Positions 54,837 to 64,000 of a stretch of 64,000 bases of DNA are shown piece by piece (position 1 is the stretch's first letter; the number at the start of each line of letters is the position of its first letter). The notes beneath the pieces are model-generated. The model searched no databases. It was not told the origin of the DNA and worked only from the letters and a program-made list of their open reading frames with translations. Made by a program: the position numbers and the translations under genes. Source of the stretch: Alkalihalophilus marmarensis DSM 21297 (lineage in GTDB: Bacteria; Bacillota; Bacilli; Bacillales; Bacillaceae_D); assembly GCF_000474275.2 (NCBI RefSeq), contig NZ_ATAE01000028.1:1-64000 (forward strand). The letters run 5' to 3'.

Positions 54837-55779
54837 TTTCATCTCCAAGTTTCATCCCTATTTCTAGTGAACTCCCTGCCCCGCGCAAGAAGTCCTCAGC
54901 AGTCATTCTTTTTTTTCCAGATGGTTGAAGCTCCATAATTTCAAGAGCTGTTTGATTACCAGTAGCAACGACAAAAGAGTCATCTCTAATTTCGATCACC
55001 GTACCTGGTTCCTGTTCTGTTGCTACGTTCACTTTCTTTGCCCACCACACTTTTAACGGTTTTTGTTGAAGGGTCGTAAATGCAACCGGCCATGGATTCA
55101 GTCCACGGACTTGGTTGTATAATTCCTCACCCGTTTTACTCCAGTCCATTTTCTCCATCTCACGCGTGATATTTCTAGCAAACGTTACCTTCGTTTCATC
55201 TTGCTTTTGCGGAGTAATTTCACCCTTAATTAAAGCTGGGATCGTTTCACTTAACAATTTAGCACCTGCAGCACTTAATTTATCATGCATCGAACCAACA
55301 TGATCCTCTTCTAAGATTGGAACACGCACTTGCGTTAACATATCACCTGCATCTAGCTTCTCAACCATATACATAATGGTAATACCGGTTTCTTTCTCAC
55401 CATCAATAATTGACTGGTGAATAGGTGCTCCGCCGCGATACTTCGGTAATAGAGAAGCATGAACATTAATACAGCCGTACGCTGGCTTCTCTAAAATATC
55501 GTTAGGCAATATTTGACCATAAGCTGCTGTAACGACCAGCTCAGGTTCATATCCTAATACACGTTCAATTTCTTCTTGATTTCTAATGCGTTCTGGCTGA
55601 AGCACAGGAATCCCGTGTTTCATTGCTTCTACTTTTACCGGAGGTGGTGTCATAACCTTTTTTCTGCCTACAAGGCGGTCCGGCTGGGTGATGCAGGCAG
55701 CAATGTTATACCCATCCATCACTAATTGACGCAACACCGGTACTGAAAAGTCCGGTGTTCCCATAAATACAATCTTCAT
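54829..55779 (-). CDS. fmt: Methionyl-tRNA formyltransferase
   Basis: Fmt formylates initiator Met-tRNA. The 316-residue product has [17 protein letters not shown] at the start, [20 protein letters not shown] (catalytic Asn-His) and DAGDMLTQ, then a C-terminal OB-like domain. It overlaps rsmB by 8 nt. In B. subtilis def (peptide deformylase) lies just upstream; here only 68 bp separate priA from fmt, so def must be encoded elsewhere. Confidence 0.98.
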   Translation of the reverse strand: MKIVFMGTPDFSVPVLRQLVMDGYNIAACITQPDRLVGRKKVMTPPPVKVEAMKHGIPVLQPERIRNQEEIERVLGYEPELVVTAAYGQILPNDILEKPAYGCINVHASLLPKYRGGAPIHQSIIDGEKETGITIMYMVEKLDAGDMLTQVRVPILEEDHVGSMHDKLSAAGAKLLSETIPALIKGEITPQKQDETKVTFARNITREMEKMDWSKTGEELYNQVRGLNPWPVAFTTLQQKPLKVWWAKKVNVATEQEPGTVIEIRDDSFVVATGNQTALEIMELQPSGKKRMTAEDFLRGAGSSLEIGMKLGDENE

Positions 55780-55847
55780 ATTCTAATCCTGCCTTTCAAA
55801 AATAACGTGCGAATGTATCTCGTACAAACTTTAATTAAATAGTTAAC

Positions 55848-58259
55848 TTACATAAATAAATAAGGATGTAAATCAATTGATATATTCAGCTGGCCTTGAT
55901 TCATTTCTTTTAGATAATGCTGCTGAATTTCACGCAATGTAGTTACAAGCTTCGGTTCATTTTTGTATTTTATCATGCATTGATAGCGATATCTATCTTT
56001 TATCCGAGCAATAGGCGAGGCTGTAGGGCCTAAAACAACCGTTTCATCTGACAGCTCTCTTTTTAAAAATGAGGTGATTTTTTCCGTTACGCCAATCACT
56101 TTAGTAATTTCCGGATGAGAGACATTAATTAACGTCAGATAAAAATAAGGCGGATAACCAGCATGTTTACGCTGAGCCATTTCCATTTCAAAATAAGCTT
56201 CATAGTTATGCGACTTTACAAGCTCGATACTATAGTGTTCTGGAGTGTACGTTTGAATAACAACTTCGCCAGATAATTCATGCCGCCCGGCTCTTCCGCT
56301 TACTTGTTCCATCAGCTGAAACGTTCTCTCACTCGCCCTGAAGTCAGGTATATGCAGCATGGAATCTGCAGCGAGGACACCAACGAGGGTTATGTTTGGA
56401 AAATCCAGGCCTTTAGCGATCATCTGAGTGCCTAGCAAAATGTCCGCTTCTCCTTTGCCAAACGACGTTAAAAGCCGTTCATGAGAGCCTTTTTTTCTTG
56501 TTGTATCTACATCCATCCTAATGACTCTAGCAGAAGGAAGGACTTTCGCGATTTCTTCTTCCACTTTCTGTGTTCCTGTCCCAAAAAATCGAATGTGTTC
56601 ACTCCCGCAGGACTCGCATACAGTCGGCATCGCTTCCTCATGACCGCAATAATGACACTTAAGTTGATTCTGACTTCGATGATATGTCAGAGATATATCA
56701 CAATGATCACATGTTGCTACATACCCGCAATCCCGACACATCACAAAGGTTGAGTACCCTCTGCGGTTTAAAAATAGAACCGTTTGTTCATCGCGATCCA
56801 TTCTCTCTTGCATCTTTTCAAGTAAAGCAGCTGAGAACATTGACCGGTTGCCTGCTCTTAACTCTTCACGCATGTCTACAACATTCACTTCTGGCATTGC
56901 ACGATTATTTACACGTTCGGTCAGAGGCAACAAAGTATATCGACCCTTTTTCGCCCTGGCATACGATTCTAGCGACGGAGTCGCACTTCCTAAAATTACC
57001 GGACATTTATGATACCGGCCCCTGAACATCGCCACATCTCTAGCATGATAACGAGGGTTTTCCTCTTGCTTATAGCTTGATTCATGCTCTTCATCTATAA
57101 TAATAATTCCTAAGTTTTTAAACGGAGCAAAGATAGCTGACCTCGCCCCGACAACTACCTTCACTTCATCACGATGAATCTTGCGCCACTCATCGTATTT
57201 CTCTCCCATTGAAAGACCGGAATGTAGAACAGCTACTTTAGAGCCAAATCTGCCCTTAAAACGGTTCACCATTTGCGGGGTAAGAGCAATTTCTGGGACG
57301 AGCACAATGGCTTCTTTCCCATCCTTTAATGTGCGGTCAATCGCTTGAAGATAAATCTCTGTTTTGCCGCTGCCAGTCACTCCGTGTAATAAAAATGGTT
57401 CGTGAACCTCACTTTCAAGACTTTTGAGAATAGGCGCAATCACAGCTGCTTGTTTTTCAGTCAATTCAAGCGGCATTGTTTCTTGGATATCCAATCCTTC
57501 AGTTGGGTCACGGTACACTTCTTCTTCCGTCTCATTAAGTAGTCCTCTTTTAAGAAGAGGAGTTATCGTCGCACGAGTGGTTTCTAATATACGCAAGAGC
57601 TCATTCGTTTTGATTGGATTCTTTTGGTTATATAAAAACGAGATTACCTCTCGCTGTTTTGCCGCACGCGCAGACAGATGACGTAATAGTTCTTCTTCGG
57701 TTTCTCCTTCAGCCGCAAGCCTAAGAACCCGTTCTGTCTTTTTATTTCCTTTGTCAACGACAACATATTCAAGATCAAGCACCCCTTTTTGAATATAGGT
57801 CTGAACGAGCCGAACGAGTGAGGCATGCTCTTTCGTTAGAACATCCCAGTTCAGCCGGTCAGTTTTTCCAAATGCTGCTTGAAGCGCCATATCAAAAGAG
57901 GCCGGGTCTCCTCGTAGTACAACTTCTTTTTTCACTTTTGCACGAAGAGCAGCAGGCAGCATGACGTGGTAAGCTGATATTTTAAAGCTTAACGTCTGAT
58001 CTGTCAGCCATTCTCCTAACTCTAATAATTCTTGAGTTAAAACAGGGATCACATCAAGGATATTCGAGATTCTTTTTAATTTATTATGAGAAGAGGACTC
58101 CGCAATCTCGATTACAAATCCTTGGATGGTCCTCGGACCAAATGGGACGACGACCCGCATTCCTGGCTTGACCACTTCCTCCCATTCAGGCGGAATGCGG
58201 TAATCAAACAGGCGATCGGTTTGTTGTGCGGGCACATCCACAATCACTTTTGCGATCAT
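55848..58259 (-). CDS. priA: Primosomal replication restart helicase PriA
   Basis: PriA reloads the replisome at stalled forks. The 803-residue product has the N-terminal 3' DNA-binding domain (VPAQQTDRLFDYRIP), Walker A HGVTGSGKTEIYLQAI (about 292-307), the DEEH box IIIIDEEHESSYKQ, and a zinc-binding insert with eight Cys (CRDCGYVATCDHC ... CHYCGHEE ... CESCGSEH). Motif VI is QVSGRAGR. It overlaps coaBC by 4 nt. Confidence 0.98.
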   Translation of the reverse strand: MIAKVIVDVPAQQTDRLFDYRIPPEWEEVVKPGMRVVVPFGPRTIQGFVIEIAESSSHNKLKRISNILDVIPVLTQELLELGEWLTDQTLSFKISAYHVMLPAALRAKVKKEVVLRGDPASFDMALQAAFGKTDRLNWDVLTKEHASLVRLVQTYIQKGVLDLEYVVVDKGNKKTERVLRLAAEGETEEELLRHLSARAAKQREVISFLYNQKNPIKTNELLRILETTRATITPLLKRGLLNETEEEVYRDPTEGLDIQETMPLELTEKQAAVIAPILKSLESEVHEPFLLHGVTGSGKTEIYLQAIDRTLKDGKEAIVLVPEIALTPQMVNRFKGRFGSKVAVLHSGLSMGEKYDEWRKIHRDEVKVVVGARSAIFAPFKNLGIIIIDEEHESSYKQEENPRYHARDVAMFRGRYHKCPVILGSATPSLESYARAKKGRYTLLPLTERVNNRAMPEVNVVDMREELRAGNRSMFSAALLEKMQERMDRDEQTVLFLNRRGYSTFVMCRDCGYVATCDHCDISLTYHRSQNQLKCHYCGHEEAMPTVCESCGSEHIRFFGTGTQKVEEEIAKVLPSARVIRMDVDTTRKKGSHERLLTSFGKGEADILLGTQMIAKGLDFPNITLVGVLAADSMLHIPDFRASERTFQLMEQVSGRAGRHELSGEVVIQTYTPEHYSIELVKSHNYEAYFEMEMAQRKHAGYPPYFYLTLINVSHPEITKVIGVTEKITSFLKRELSDETVVLGPTASPIARIKDRYRYQCMIKYKNEPKLVTTLREIQQHYLKEMNQGQLNISIDLHPYLFM

Positions 58260-59479
58260 TCATTCCTATTCCTTTCAATATAATCTATAATATCGGTTAA
58301 TATCTGCTTCGCTACGGCATCTTTCGATTGCTGTTCATAATTCTTAACCTCGCCGTCTTTAGAAAGAATCGTCACAATGTTAGTGTCAGACCCAAACCCT
58401 GCACCTGGCGTGGTAATGTTATTTGCTACAATTAAATCGAGATTCTTTTTTAGCAGCTTTTGTTTCGCATATTCTTCAACGTTTTCCGATTCAGCCGCAA
58501 AGCCAACCAAAATTTGATTTGCCTTCTTTTCACCAAGTGTTTTCAGGATATCCCGAGTCCTCTCCATTTCAACGCTCCACTCACCTGGACTTTTCTTTCT
58601 TTTCTGTTCAAACGTTTCTTTTGGTCTGTAATCAGCGACTGCTGCTGACTTGATGACAATATCTGCAGAATTATATACAGACATTACAGCCTGATACATT
58701 TCCTCAGCTGATATGACTTTGATGACATCCACACCAGCTGGACGAGGAAGATTGGTCGGACCGGACACTAGCGTCACTTCTGCTCCTGCCCGTTTCGCTG
58801 CTGCAGCTATGGCATAGCCCATCTTACCAGTTGAGTGATTCGTAAAATAACGAACTGGGTCAATTCTTTCTTGAGTCGGTCCCGCTGTAATTACCACATG
58901 TTTCCCTTTTAATTCATTTATAGAATTGGTGTCCCTCTCTTCAAATACACGATTAATCATATCAGCAATGACCTCAGGCTCTGCCATGCGACCTTTTCCT
59001 GTCCACCCGCAAGCAAGATACCCTGCTTCACCTTCTATAAAAGAGTAACCAAAATCTTTAAGCGTCTGCATGTTTTTCTGAACAGCGGGATGGTTGTACA
59101 TGTTTACGTTCATAGCAGGGGCTAAATAGACATCTGCCTTTGTGGCGAGCAGCGTCGTAGTAATCATATCATCAGCAATCCCGTTTGCTAGTTTTCCGAT
59201 GACATTTGCAGTAGCAGGAGCGACTATAACAAGATCTGCCCAATCAGCCAGATCAATATGAGCAATCTTTGACGGATCTGGTTCATGAAAGGTCCAATCA
59301 TATACAGGGTTTTTTGATAATGCTTGAAATGTGTTAGGATTAACAAATTCTTTTGCAGAATCAGACATCATTACCTTTACATCTGCGCCTGCCTGAACAA
59401 GTTTACTCGTTAACGCGCAGGCTTTATACGCAGCAATGCCTCCAGTTACAGCTAGTACAATATGTTTACCATTTACCAT
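58256..59479 (-). CDS. coaBC: Bifunctional CoaBC (phosphopantothenoylcysteine synthase/decarboxylase)
   Basis: CoaBC performs two middle steps of coenzyme A synthesis. The 407-residue product has the FMN decarboxylase CoaC half (VTGGIAAYKACALTSKLVQ; PAMNVNMYNHPAVQ; ACGWTGKGRMAEP with the catalytic Cys near 158). The CoaB half (VITAGPTQERIDPVRYFTNHS; GKMGYAIAAAAKRAGAEV) is about residues 188-400. ATG 59479 is preferred; the GTG at 59491 overlaps the RBS. Confidence 0.97.
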   Translation of the reverse strand: MVNGKHIVLAVTGGIAAYKACALTSKLVQAGADVKVMMSDSAKEFVNPNTFQALSKNPVYDWTFHEPDPSKIAHIDLADWADLVIVAPATANVIGKLANGIADDMITTTLLATKADVYLAPAMNVNMYNHPAVQKNMQTLKDFGYSFIEGEAGYLACGWTGKGRMAEPEVIADMINRVFEERDTNSINELKGKHVVITAGPTQERIDPVRYFTNHSTGKMGYAIAAAAKRAGAEVTLVSGPTNLPRPAGVDVIKVISAEEMYQAVMSVYNSADIVIKSAAVADYRPKETFEQKRKKSPGEWSVEMERTRDILKTLGEKKANQILVGFAAESENVEEYAKQKLLKKNLDLIVANNITTPGAGFGSDTNIVTILSKDGEVKNYEQQSKDAVAKQILTDIIDYIERNRNE

Positions 59480-59691
59480 GTGTGTTCTCACCCTTTATAT
59501 GCACAGTTGCTATTGCACCGTTTCTATTTTTTTATGTAATAACTAGCTTCTCTTAATCTATTATGCCACCCAATCTTAACCTAAACAAAGAGCCTGCCCT
59601 CTATAACAGTAATCAAATGATCCAAACAGGCTTGCTGCAAGTATCAATCTTGGTTTACTTGAGGGTCAGACTCTTTCATTGGTTGTATGAA

Positions 59692-59910
59692 TTACTCTTC
59701 TTCTACTGGGGTAATACGCTCAAAACGCAGATGTTCTTCTACAATTTCTTCAAGCGCCATACCGACAGGCTTATGTGCTTTAGGTCGATTCACAAGCGGA
59801 CCGCGGCTTGAATCTTCACGAATTTCTCTTGCACGCTTTGCCGATACAGTGACAAGTGTATATTTTGAATCTAATTTATCCATTAATGAATCAATTGATG
59901 GGTATAACAT
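59692..59910 (-). CDS. rpoZ: RNA polymerase omega subunit
   Basis: Omega assists folding of beta prime. The 72-residue product begins [20 protein letters not shown] and has [10 protein letters not shown], the conserved omega signature, and a C-terminal acidic tail. It lies directly after gmk (0-nt gap), the usual order, and is followed by a 210-bp spacer before coaBC that includes a weak AGCCTG / CAGGCT hairpin. Confidence 0.98.
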   Translation of the reverse strand: MLYPSIDSLMDKLDSKYTLVTVSAKRAREIREDSSRGPLVNRPKAHKPVGMALEEIVEEHLRFERITPVEEE

Positions 59911-60534
<624 letters not shown>

Positions 60535-60594
60535 CTACACCACATAGATTACCCCGTAGTGGCTGCATCTTTCATAATTAAGATGTACCTGATT

Positions 60595-60628
60595 AAAAAT
60601 AAGGCATTCACAAGATGTGATTATGCCT
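60595..60628 (-). terminator. Terminator at the end of remA
   Basis: AGGCAT / ATGCCT with an inner CAC/GTG pair is followed by TATTTTT on the minus strand. It overlaps the remA stop codon and separates remA from gmk by an attenuating signal; strength is moderate. Confidence 0.65.
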
Positions 60629-60884
60629 CTTCTGCACCATCTTCCTTACTAGTTAAGCGCTGTGCGACCGTTTCAGGCTGTACTGCACTTAAAATTACAT
60701 GATCACTATCTGCAATGATAACTGCTCTTGTTCTACGACCATATGTAGCATCGATCAGCATATTTCGATCACGTGCATCTTGAATAATGCGTTTGATCGG
60801 TGCAGATTCAGGACTGACAATGGAAATAATTCGATTAGCTGATACAATATTTCCAAATCCAATGTTAATGAGTTTAATATTCAT
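60621..60884 (-). CDS. remA: Biofilm matrix activator RemA (DUF370)
   Basis: RemA is a small ring-forming DNA-binding activator of biofilm matrix and osmoprotection genes in B. subtilis. The 87-residue product is nearly the same as that protein: [54 protein letters not shown] and [14 protein letters not shown]. It lies between yicC and gmk, the conserved place. Confidence 0.98.
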   Translation of the reverse strand: MNIKLINIGFGNIVSANRIISIVSPESAPIKRIIQDARDRNMLIDATYGRRTRAVIIADSDHVILSAVQPETVAQRLTSKEDGAEEA

Positions 60885-60982
60885 GCATGTTCCCCCATCT
60901 GTTAGGAGAGCCGACTACCACTCTCATCATTTTTATCCAAACTAACCTTACTATATACGAAAAAGCGTTCGAATTCTACGTT

Positions 60983-61870
60983 CTATTCAACATTTTGTAC
61001 TTGTTCTTTAATCTTTTCTATGTAACTTTTCAATGAAACAACAAATTGTCTTACTTCCGCATCATGAATTTTCGAACCGATTGTATTGATTTCCCGGTTC
61101 ATTTCCTGAACGAGAAAATCAAGCTTTCTGCCGATAGGAAAATCGTGATTTTCACTAATTTCCTTAAAGTGGCTAAGGTGCGATCGCATCCTTACAAGCT
61201 CCTCATTTACATCTGCTTTTTCAGCATACAAACATGCTTCAGCAATGATGCGGTCAACTACCGCTTCACTGAGCTCTTTTAAAGACGAGGCCACACGTTC
61301 TTCCATTCTCTTTTGTAAATGTAGATTAATATCTGGTGCTTTTGTTTCAATCTTAGAAAGAACATTTGATATATGGTTTAGTTGAATAAAAAGATCTTCT
61401 TTCAACCGGTCCCCTTCTCGTTCTTTCATATCAACAAGTTCTTGAATACAAGCAGTTACGGAATTTAAGATCGCCAGACTGATTTCTTCTGCATGCTTAT
61501 CTTCCATTTCCACTTTTTTGATAAGCCGATCATCAAAAAGCAGTGTGTTTACATCTAAGCATCCACCAACTTGATTTGATGATCCTTTTAATTCATTGGC
61601 AATTTTGATGTACTCTTTGAGTAACTCATAATCCACTTCAAGCTTATGCTTACTAAATTCAGCTTTCTCAACATGAATAAAAAGATCAATTTTCCCGCGT
61701 TTTATTTCGTTATGTACTGTAGAGTGTATCTTTTCTTCTAAATGAAGAAACTCATTTGGGATACGAGTACTGCACTCAAAGAAGCGATGATTCACTGCCT
61801 TTGCTTCTACTATGATCGAAAAATGATCGCACTTAAAACTGTAACGTCCATAACCAGTCATACTTCGCAT
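60983..61870 (-). CDS. yicC: YicC-family endoribonuclease (YloC)
   Basis: The YicC family are ribonucleases that act on small RNAs and mRNAs. The 295-residue product has the opening MTGYGRYSF, EAKAVNHRFFECSTRIP (about residues 22-38), a charged helical middle, and the C-terminal motif IGRKLDFLVQEMNREINTIGSKI(H)D with the conserved acidic residues. A sigma-A-type promoter lies about 20-50 bp upstream. Confidence 0.95.
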   Translation of the reverse strand: MRSMTGYGRYSFKCDHFSIIVEAKAVNHRFFECSTRIPNEFLHLEEKIHSTVHNEIKRGKIDLFIHVEKAEFSKHKLEVDYELLKEYIKIANELKGSSNQVGGCLDVNTLLFDDRLIKKVEMEDKHAEEISLAILNSVTACIQELVDMKEREGDRLKEDLFIQLNHISNVLSKIETKAPDINLHLQKRMEERVASSLKELSEAVVDRIIAEACLYAEKADVNEELVRMRSHLSHFKEISENHDFPIGRKLDFLVQEMNREINTIGSKIHDAEVRQFVVSLKSYIEKIKEQVQNVE

Positions 61871-61890
61871 CTTATCACATCCATTCTCTT

Positions 61891-61919
61891 ATTTTAACGA
61901 ACTTTATATCTGGTAACAA
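61891..61919 (-). promoter_or_regulatory. Sigma-A promoter of yicC
   Basis: On the minus strand TTGTTA (61914-61919) and TAAAAT (61891-61896) are separated by 17 nt, directly before the short yicC leader and after the ATPase terminator. Confidence 0.6.
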
Positions 61920-61963
61920 GTAGAAACTACAAGGCGCCAATTATTCTGAGCTTTTAGAAAAAT

Positions 61964-61996
61964 AAAACGAGTTCATATATCCATGAACTCGTTTTT
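61964..61996 (-). terminator. Terminator of the P-type ATPase gene
   Basis: A 13-bp stem AAAACGAGTTCAT / ATGAACTCGTTTT with a T-rich tail on the minus strand lies 6 nt after the stop codon. Confidence 0.9.
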
Positions 61997-62002
61997 CATC
62001 AC

Positions 62003-64000
62003 TTATCTTCTTTTAAACAGTTGAAATCCTCCTAACACAACCGTCGGGATTGAAGCCATTCCAAGTACAAGAAGCCACTCACGCATATCAAGTGCAACCG
62101 TATGGAAAACTGGCTGGAGCGGAGGATAATAAATAACAGCAATCATAAGTAAAATAGAGATCACTACGGCCCCGACTAAATAACGATTCTCAAAAGGATT
62201 ACGGTGATAAACTGAGTATTCGCTTCGGCAGTCAAACACATGAATGAGCTGAGCCATAACAAGTGTGACAAAAGCAACAGTCTGAGCCCTGATTAACTCA
62301 TCAGGATGTGCTTCTAAAGTAATCCAGAATGCCGCTAGGGTGACAACCCCAATCATAAAGCCACGGCTGAGGATTTTCCAGGTTAATCCTCTAGCAAAGA
62401 CTCCTTCTTTTGGGCTTCTTGGAGCTCGCTTCATGACGTCGCCTTCTGCTTGGTCCATCCCAAGTGCCATAGCCGGCAGGCCGTCTGTCACTAAATTGAT
62501 CCAGAGAATTTGAATAGCAACTAACGGAAGCGGCATTCCTAGCATCATCGCAAATAGCATAACTAAAATCTCACCGACATTTGATGCCAGCATATAGCGG
62601 ATGAATTTCCGGATGTTTTCATAAATATTACGGCCTTCTTTAATGGCCGATTTAATCGTTGCAAAATTATCATCGCTTAAAATAAGCGAGGAAGCTTCTT
62701 TTGCGACATCTGTTCCTGTAATACCCATTGCAATTCCAATGTTGGCTGCTTTAATGGCCGGTGCATCATTAACGCCATCTCCTGTCATAGCTACAATATG
62801 CCCTCTAGCCTGAAGTGCTTTAACGATTTTTAATTTGTCCTCAGGAGAAACCCTGGCGTATACATCTACTTCGTCAACGCATCCCTCAAGGTCCTCTACA
62901 CTCATTTGTTTTAATGTTCTCCCCTCTAACACTTTACCTCCCTCACGAAGGATCCCTAACTCTTTTGCAATGGCAGAAGCAGTAAGGCGATGATCGCCTG
63001 TAATCATGACCGTTTTAATTCCTGCTTCCCTGCATTCACGAATTGACCCCTTCACCTCAGGTCTTGGCGGGTCAATCATTCCCTCTAACCCTAGAAACGT
63101 TAATTGTCTCTCTGCTTCAAAAGGCTGGCTGCATACTTCATTTGCCTTTAATGGTCTATAAGCAATGGCAATCGTTCTAAGCGCTTTAGATGACAGATTA
63201 GAAATAACGCCCTCTACCTCTGTTCTTCTAGACGATGTGAACGCCTCTGTTTGTTGATTATATGAAATGGTTGTACACTGAGATAAAACGACATCAGGAG
63301 CTCCTTTTGTAATAATAAAAGATCTCCCTTTCTTATCTTTAACTATGACGCTCATCATCTTTCTTGCGGAGTCAAAAGGAAATTCCATTACTCTAGTGTA
63401 TTGTTCATTCAGACCCTCTGTACTGTATCCAGCCTTCATGGCAGCTACGACAAGAGCCCCTTCAGTCGGATCTCCATCTAACACATATTCAGTTCTCTCT
63501 TTTCGTAACATCCCTTGCTTAATAGACCGCGTCATAAGTGAAGCGTTATTACATATTGCTCCGTAACTAAGTAATTGCTGCAAGGCCCTTTCACGCTCTG
63601 GCAGCACTTCTACTCCGGCCAATCGAAACGCACCGCTTGGTTCATACCCATTTCCGCTGACTTCCCACAGCTTGCCGCCAGACCACAGTCTTGTGACGGT
63701 CATTTTGTTTTGGGTGAGCGTCCCAGTTTTGTCCGAACAAATAACAGATGCACACCCTAATGTTTCAACGGCGGGGAGCTTTCTAACAATGGCTCTTCGT
63801 TTAATCATCCGTTGAACACCAAGTGCTAATGCTACTGTGACGATCGCCGGAAGACCTTCAGGTATCGCCGCTACAGCAAGGGAGACCCCTGATAAGAACA
63901 TTGTATAAACGTCATGACCCTGCCATACCCCAATAATAACGACAAGAGCCGTTAGTAATAAGGCAACAGCAATCAATATCTTCCCTAACTGCTCTAATTT
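62003..64000 (-). CDS. Calcium-transporting P-type ATPase (YloB-like), 5' end cut off
   Basis: The gene runs off the window at 64000; the open frame continues through the edge, and about 665 C-terminal residues are seen. They show the membrane motif AAIPEGLPAIVTVALALG, the phosphorylated Asp in CSDKTGTLTQNKMTV, MITGDHRLTA, the hinge TGDGVNDAPAIKAANIGIAMG, and C-terminal membrane helices including FIRYMLASNVGEILVMLF and QILWINLVTDGLPAMALGMD. The pattern is of SERCA/PMR1-like (type IIA) pumps and matches B. subtilis YloB by position before yicC. Calcium is the likely substrate; ion choice is inference. Confidence 0.95.
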   Translation of the reverse strand, partial: KLEQLGKILIAVALLLTALVVIIGVWQGHDVYTMFLSGVSLAVAAIPEGLPAIVTVALALGVQRMIKRRAIVRKLPAVETLGCASVICSDKTGTLTQNKMTVTRLWSGGKLWEVSGNGYEPSGAFRLAGVEVLPERERALQQLLSYGAICNNASLMTRSIKQGMLRKERTEYVLDGDPTEGALVVAAMKAGYSTEGLNEQYTRVMEFPFDSARKMMSVIVKDKKGRSFIITKGAPDVVLSQCTTISYNQQTEAFTSSRRTEVEGVISNLSSKALRTIAIAYRPLKANEVCSQPFEAERQLTFLGLEGMIDPPRPEVKGSIRECREAGIKTVMITGDHRLTASAIAKELGILREGGKVLEGRTLKQMSVEDLEGCVDEVDVYARVSPEDKLKIVKALQARGHIVAMTGDGVNDAPAIKAANIGIAMGITGTDVAKEASSLILSDDNFATIKSAIKEGRNIYENIRKFIRYMLASNVGEILVMLFAMMLGMPLPLVAIQILWINLVTDGLPAMALGMDQAEGDVMKRAPRSPKEGVFARGLTWKILSRGFMIGVVTLAAFWITLEAHPDELIRAQTVAFVTLVMAQLIHVFDCRSEYSVYHRNPFENRYLVGAVVISILLMIAVIYYPPLQPVFHTVALDMREWLLVLGMASIPTVVLGGFQLFKRR

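Overview
The window is a stretch of core chromosome from a low-GC, endospore-forming, flagellated Firmicute of the family Bacillaceae. Gene order follows the Bacillus subtilis yloB-to-flgE region almost gene for gene. Spore genes (spoVM, a small SASP-like gene) and Bacillus-type RBSs and sigma-A promoters agree with this. The presence of lepB beside rplS, a DegV/FakB gene beside fakA, and a dispersed 'GAGGCTGGGGCATAA...GACTCCTGTGGGGG' intergenic repeat suggest an alkaliphilic Bacillus relative (Alkalihalobacillus-like); that genus guess is inference only.

All genes except rpmB and a DUF1128 gene lie on the minus strand, so the window reads biologically from 64000 down to 1. In that order: a cut-off Ca2+-type P-ATPase; yicC-remA-gmk-rpoZ-coaBC-priA-fmt-rsmB; the PrpC/PrkC phosphatase-kinase pair with rsgA and rpe; spoVM, and rpmB in opposite orientation; asp23-like yloU, fakA, fakB; sdaAB-sdaAA-recG; the lipid block fapR-plsX-fabD-fabG-acpP; rnc; a DUF1128 gene on the plus strand; smc-ftsY; ylxM-ffh; rpsP-khpA; ylqD-rimM-trmD-rplS; lepB-rbgA-rnhB; ylqG-ylqH; a 57-residue SASP-like ORF; sucC-sucD; dprA; topA; trmFO-xerC-hslV-hslU-codY; and the first part of the fla/che operon, flgB-flgC-fliE-fliF-fliG-fliH-fliI-fliJ-motE-fliK-flgD-(TIGR02530)-flgE.

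The genes form functional groups. FakA/FakB make acyl-phosphate from free fatty acids, PlsX makes the same intermediate from acyl-ACP, and FapR (with a clear operator at its own promoter) controls the pathway. Ffh, FtsY and YlxM form the SRP targeting module. TrmD, RimM, KhpA, RbgA, RsgA, RplS and RpsP serve translation and ribosome assembly. The flagellar block builds the rod, basal body and export apparatus.

No mobile element, phage, tRNA, rRNA or CRISPR was seen, and no obviously exotic multi-gene system is present. The unusual points are small: a SASP-like mini-gene with a sigma-G-type promoter; an elaborate hairpin region between topA and trmFO; a 13-bp inverted repeat over the ylxM promoter; short tandem duplications at the ends of hslV, fapR and rsmB; absence of def, rlmN and thiN from their usual places; and a strong terminator directly after flgE, which ends the flagellar operon much earlier than in B. 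subtilis.
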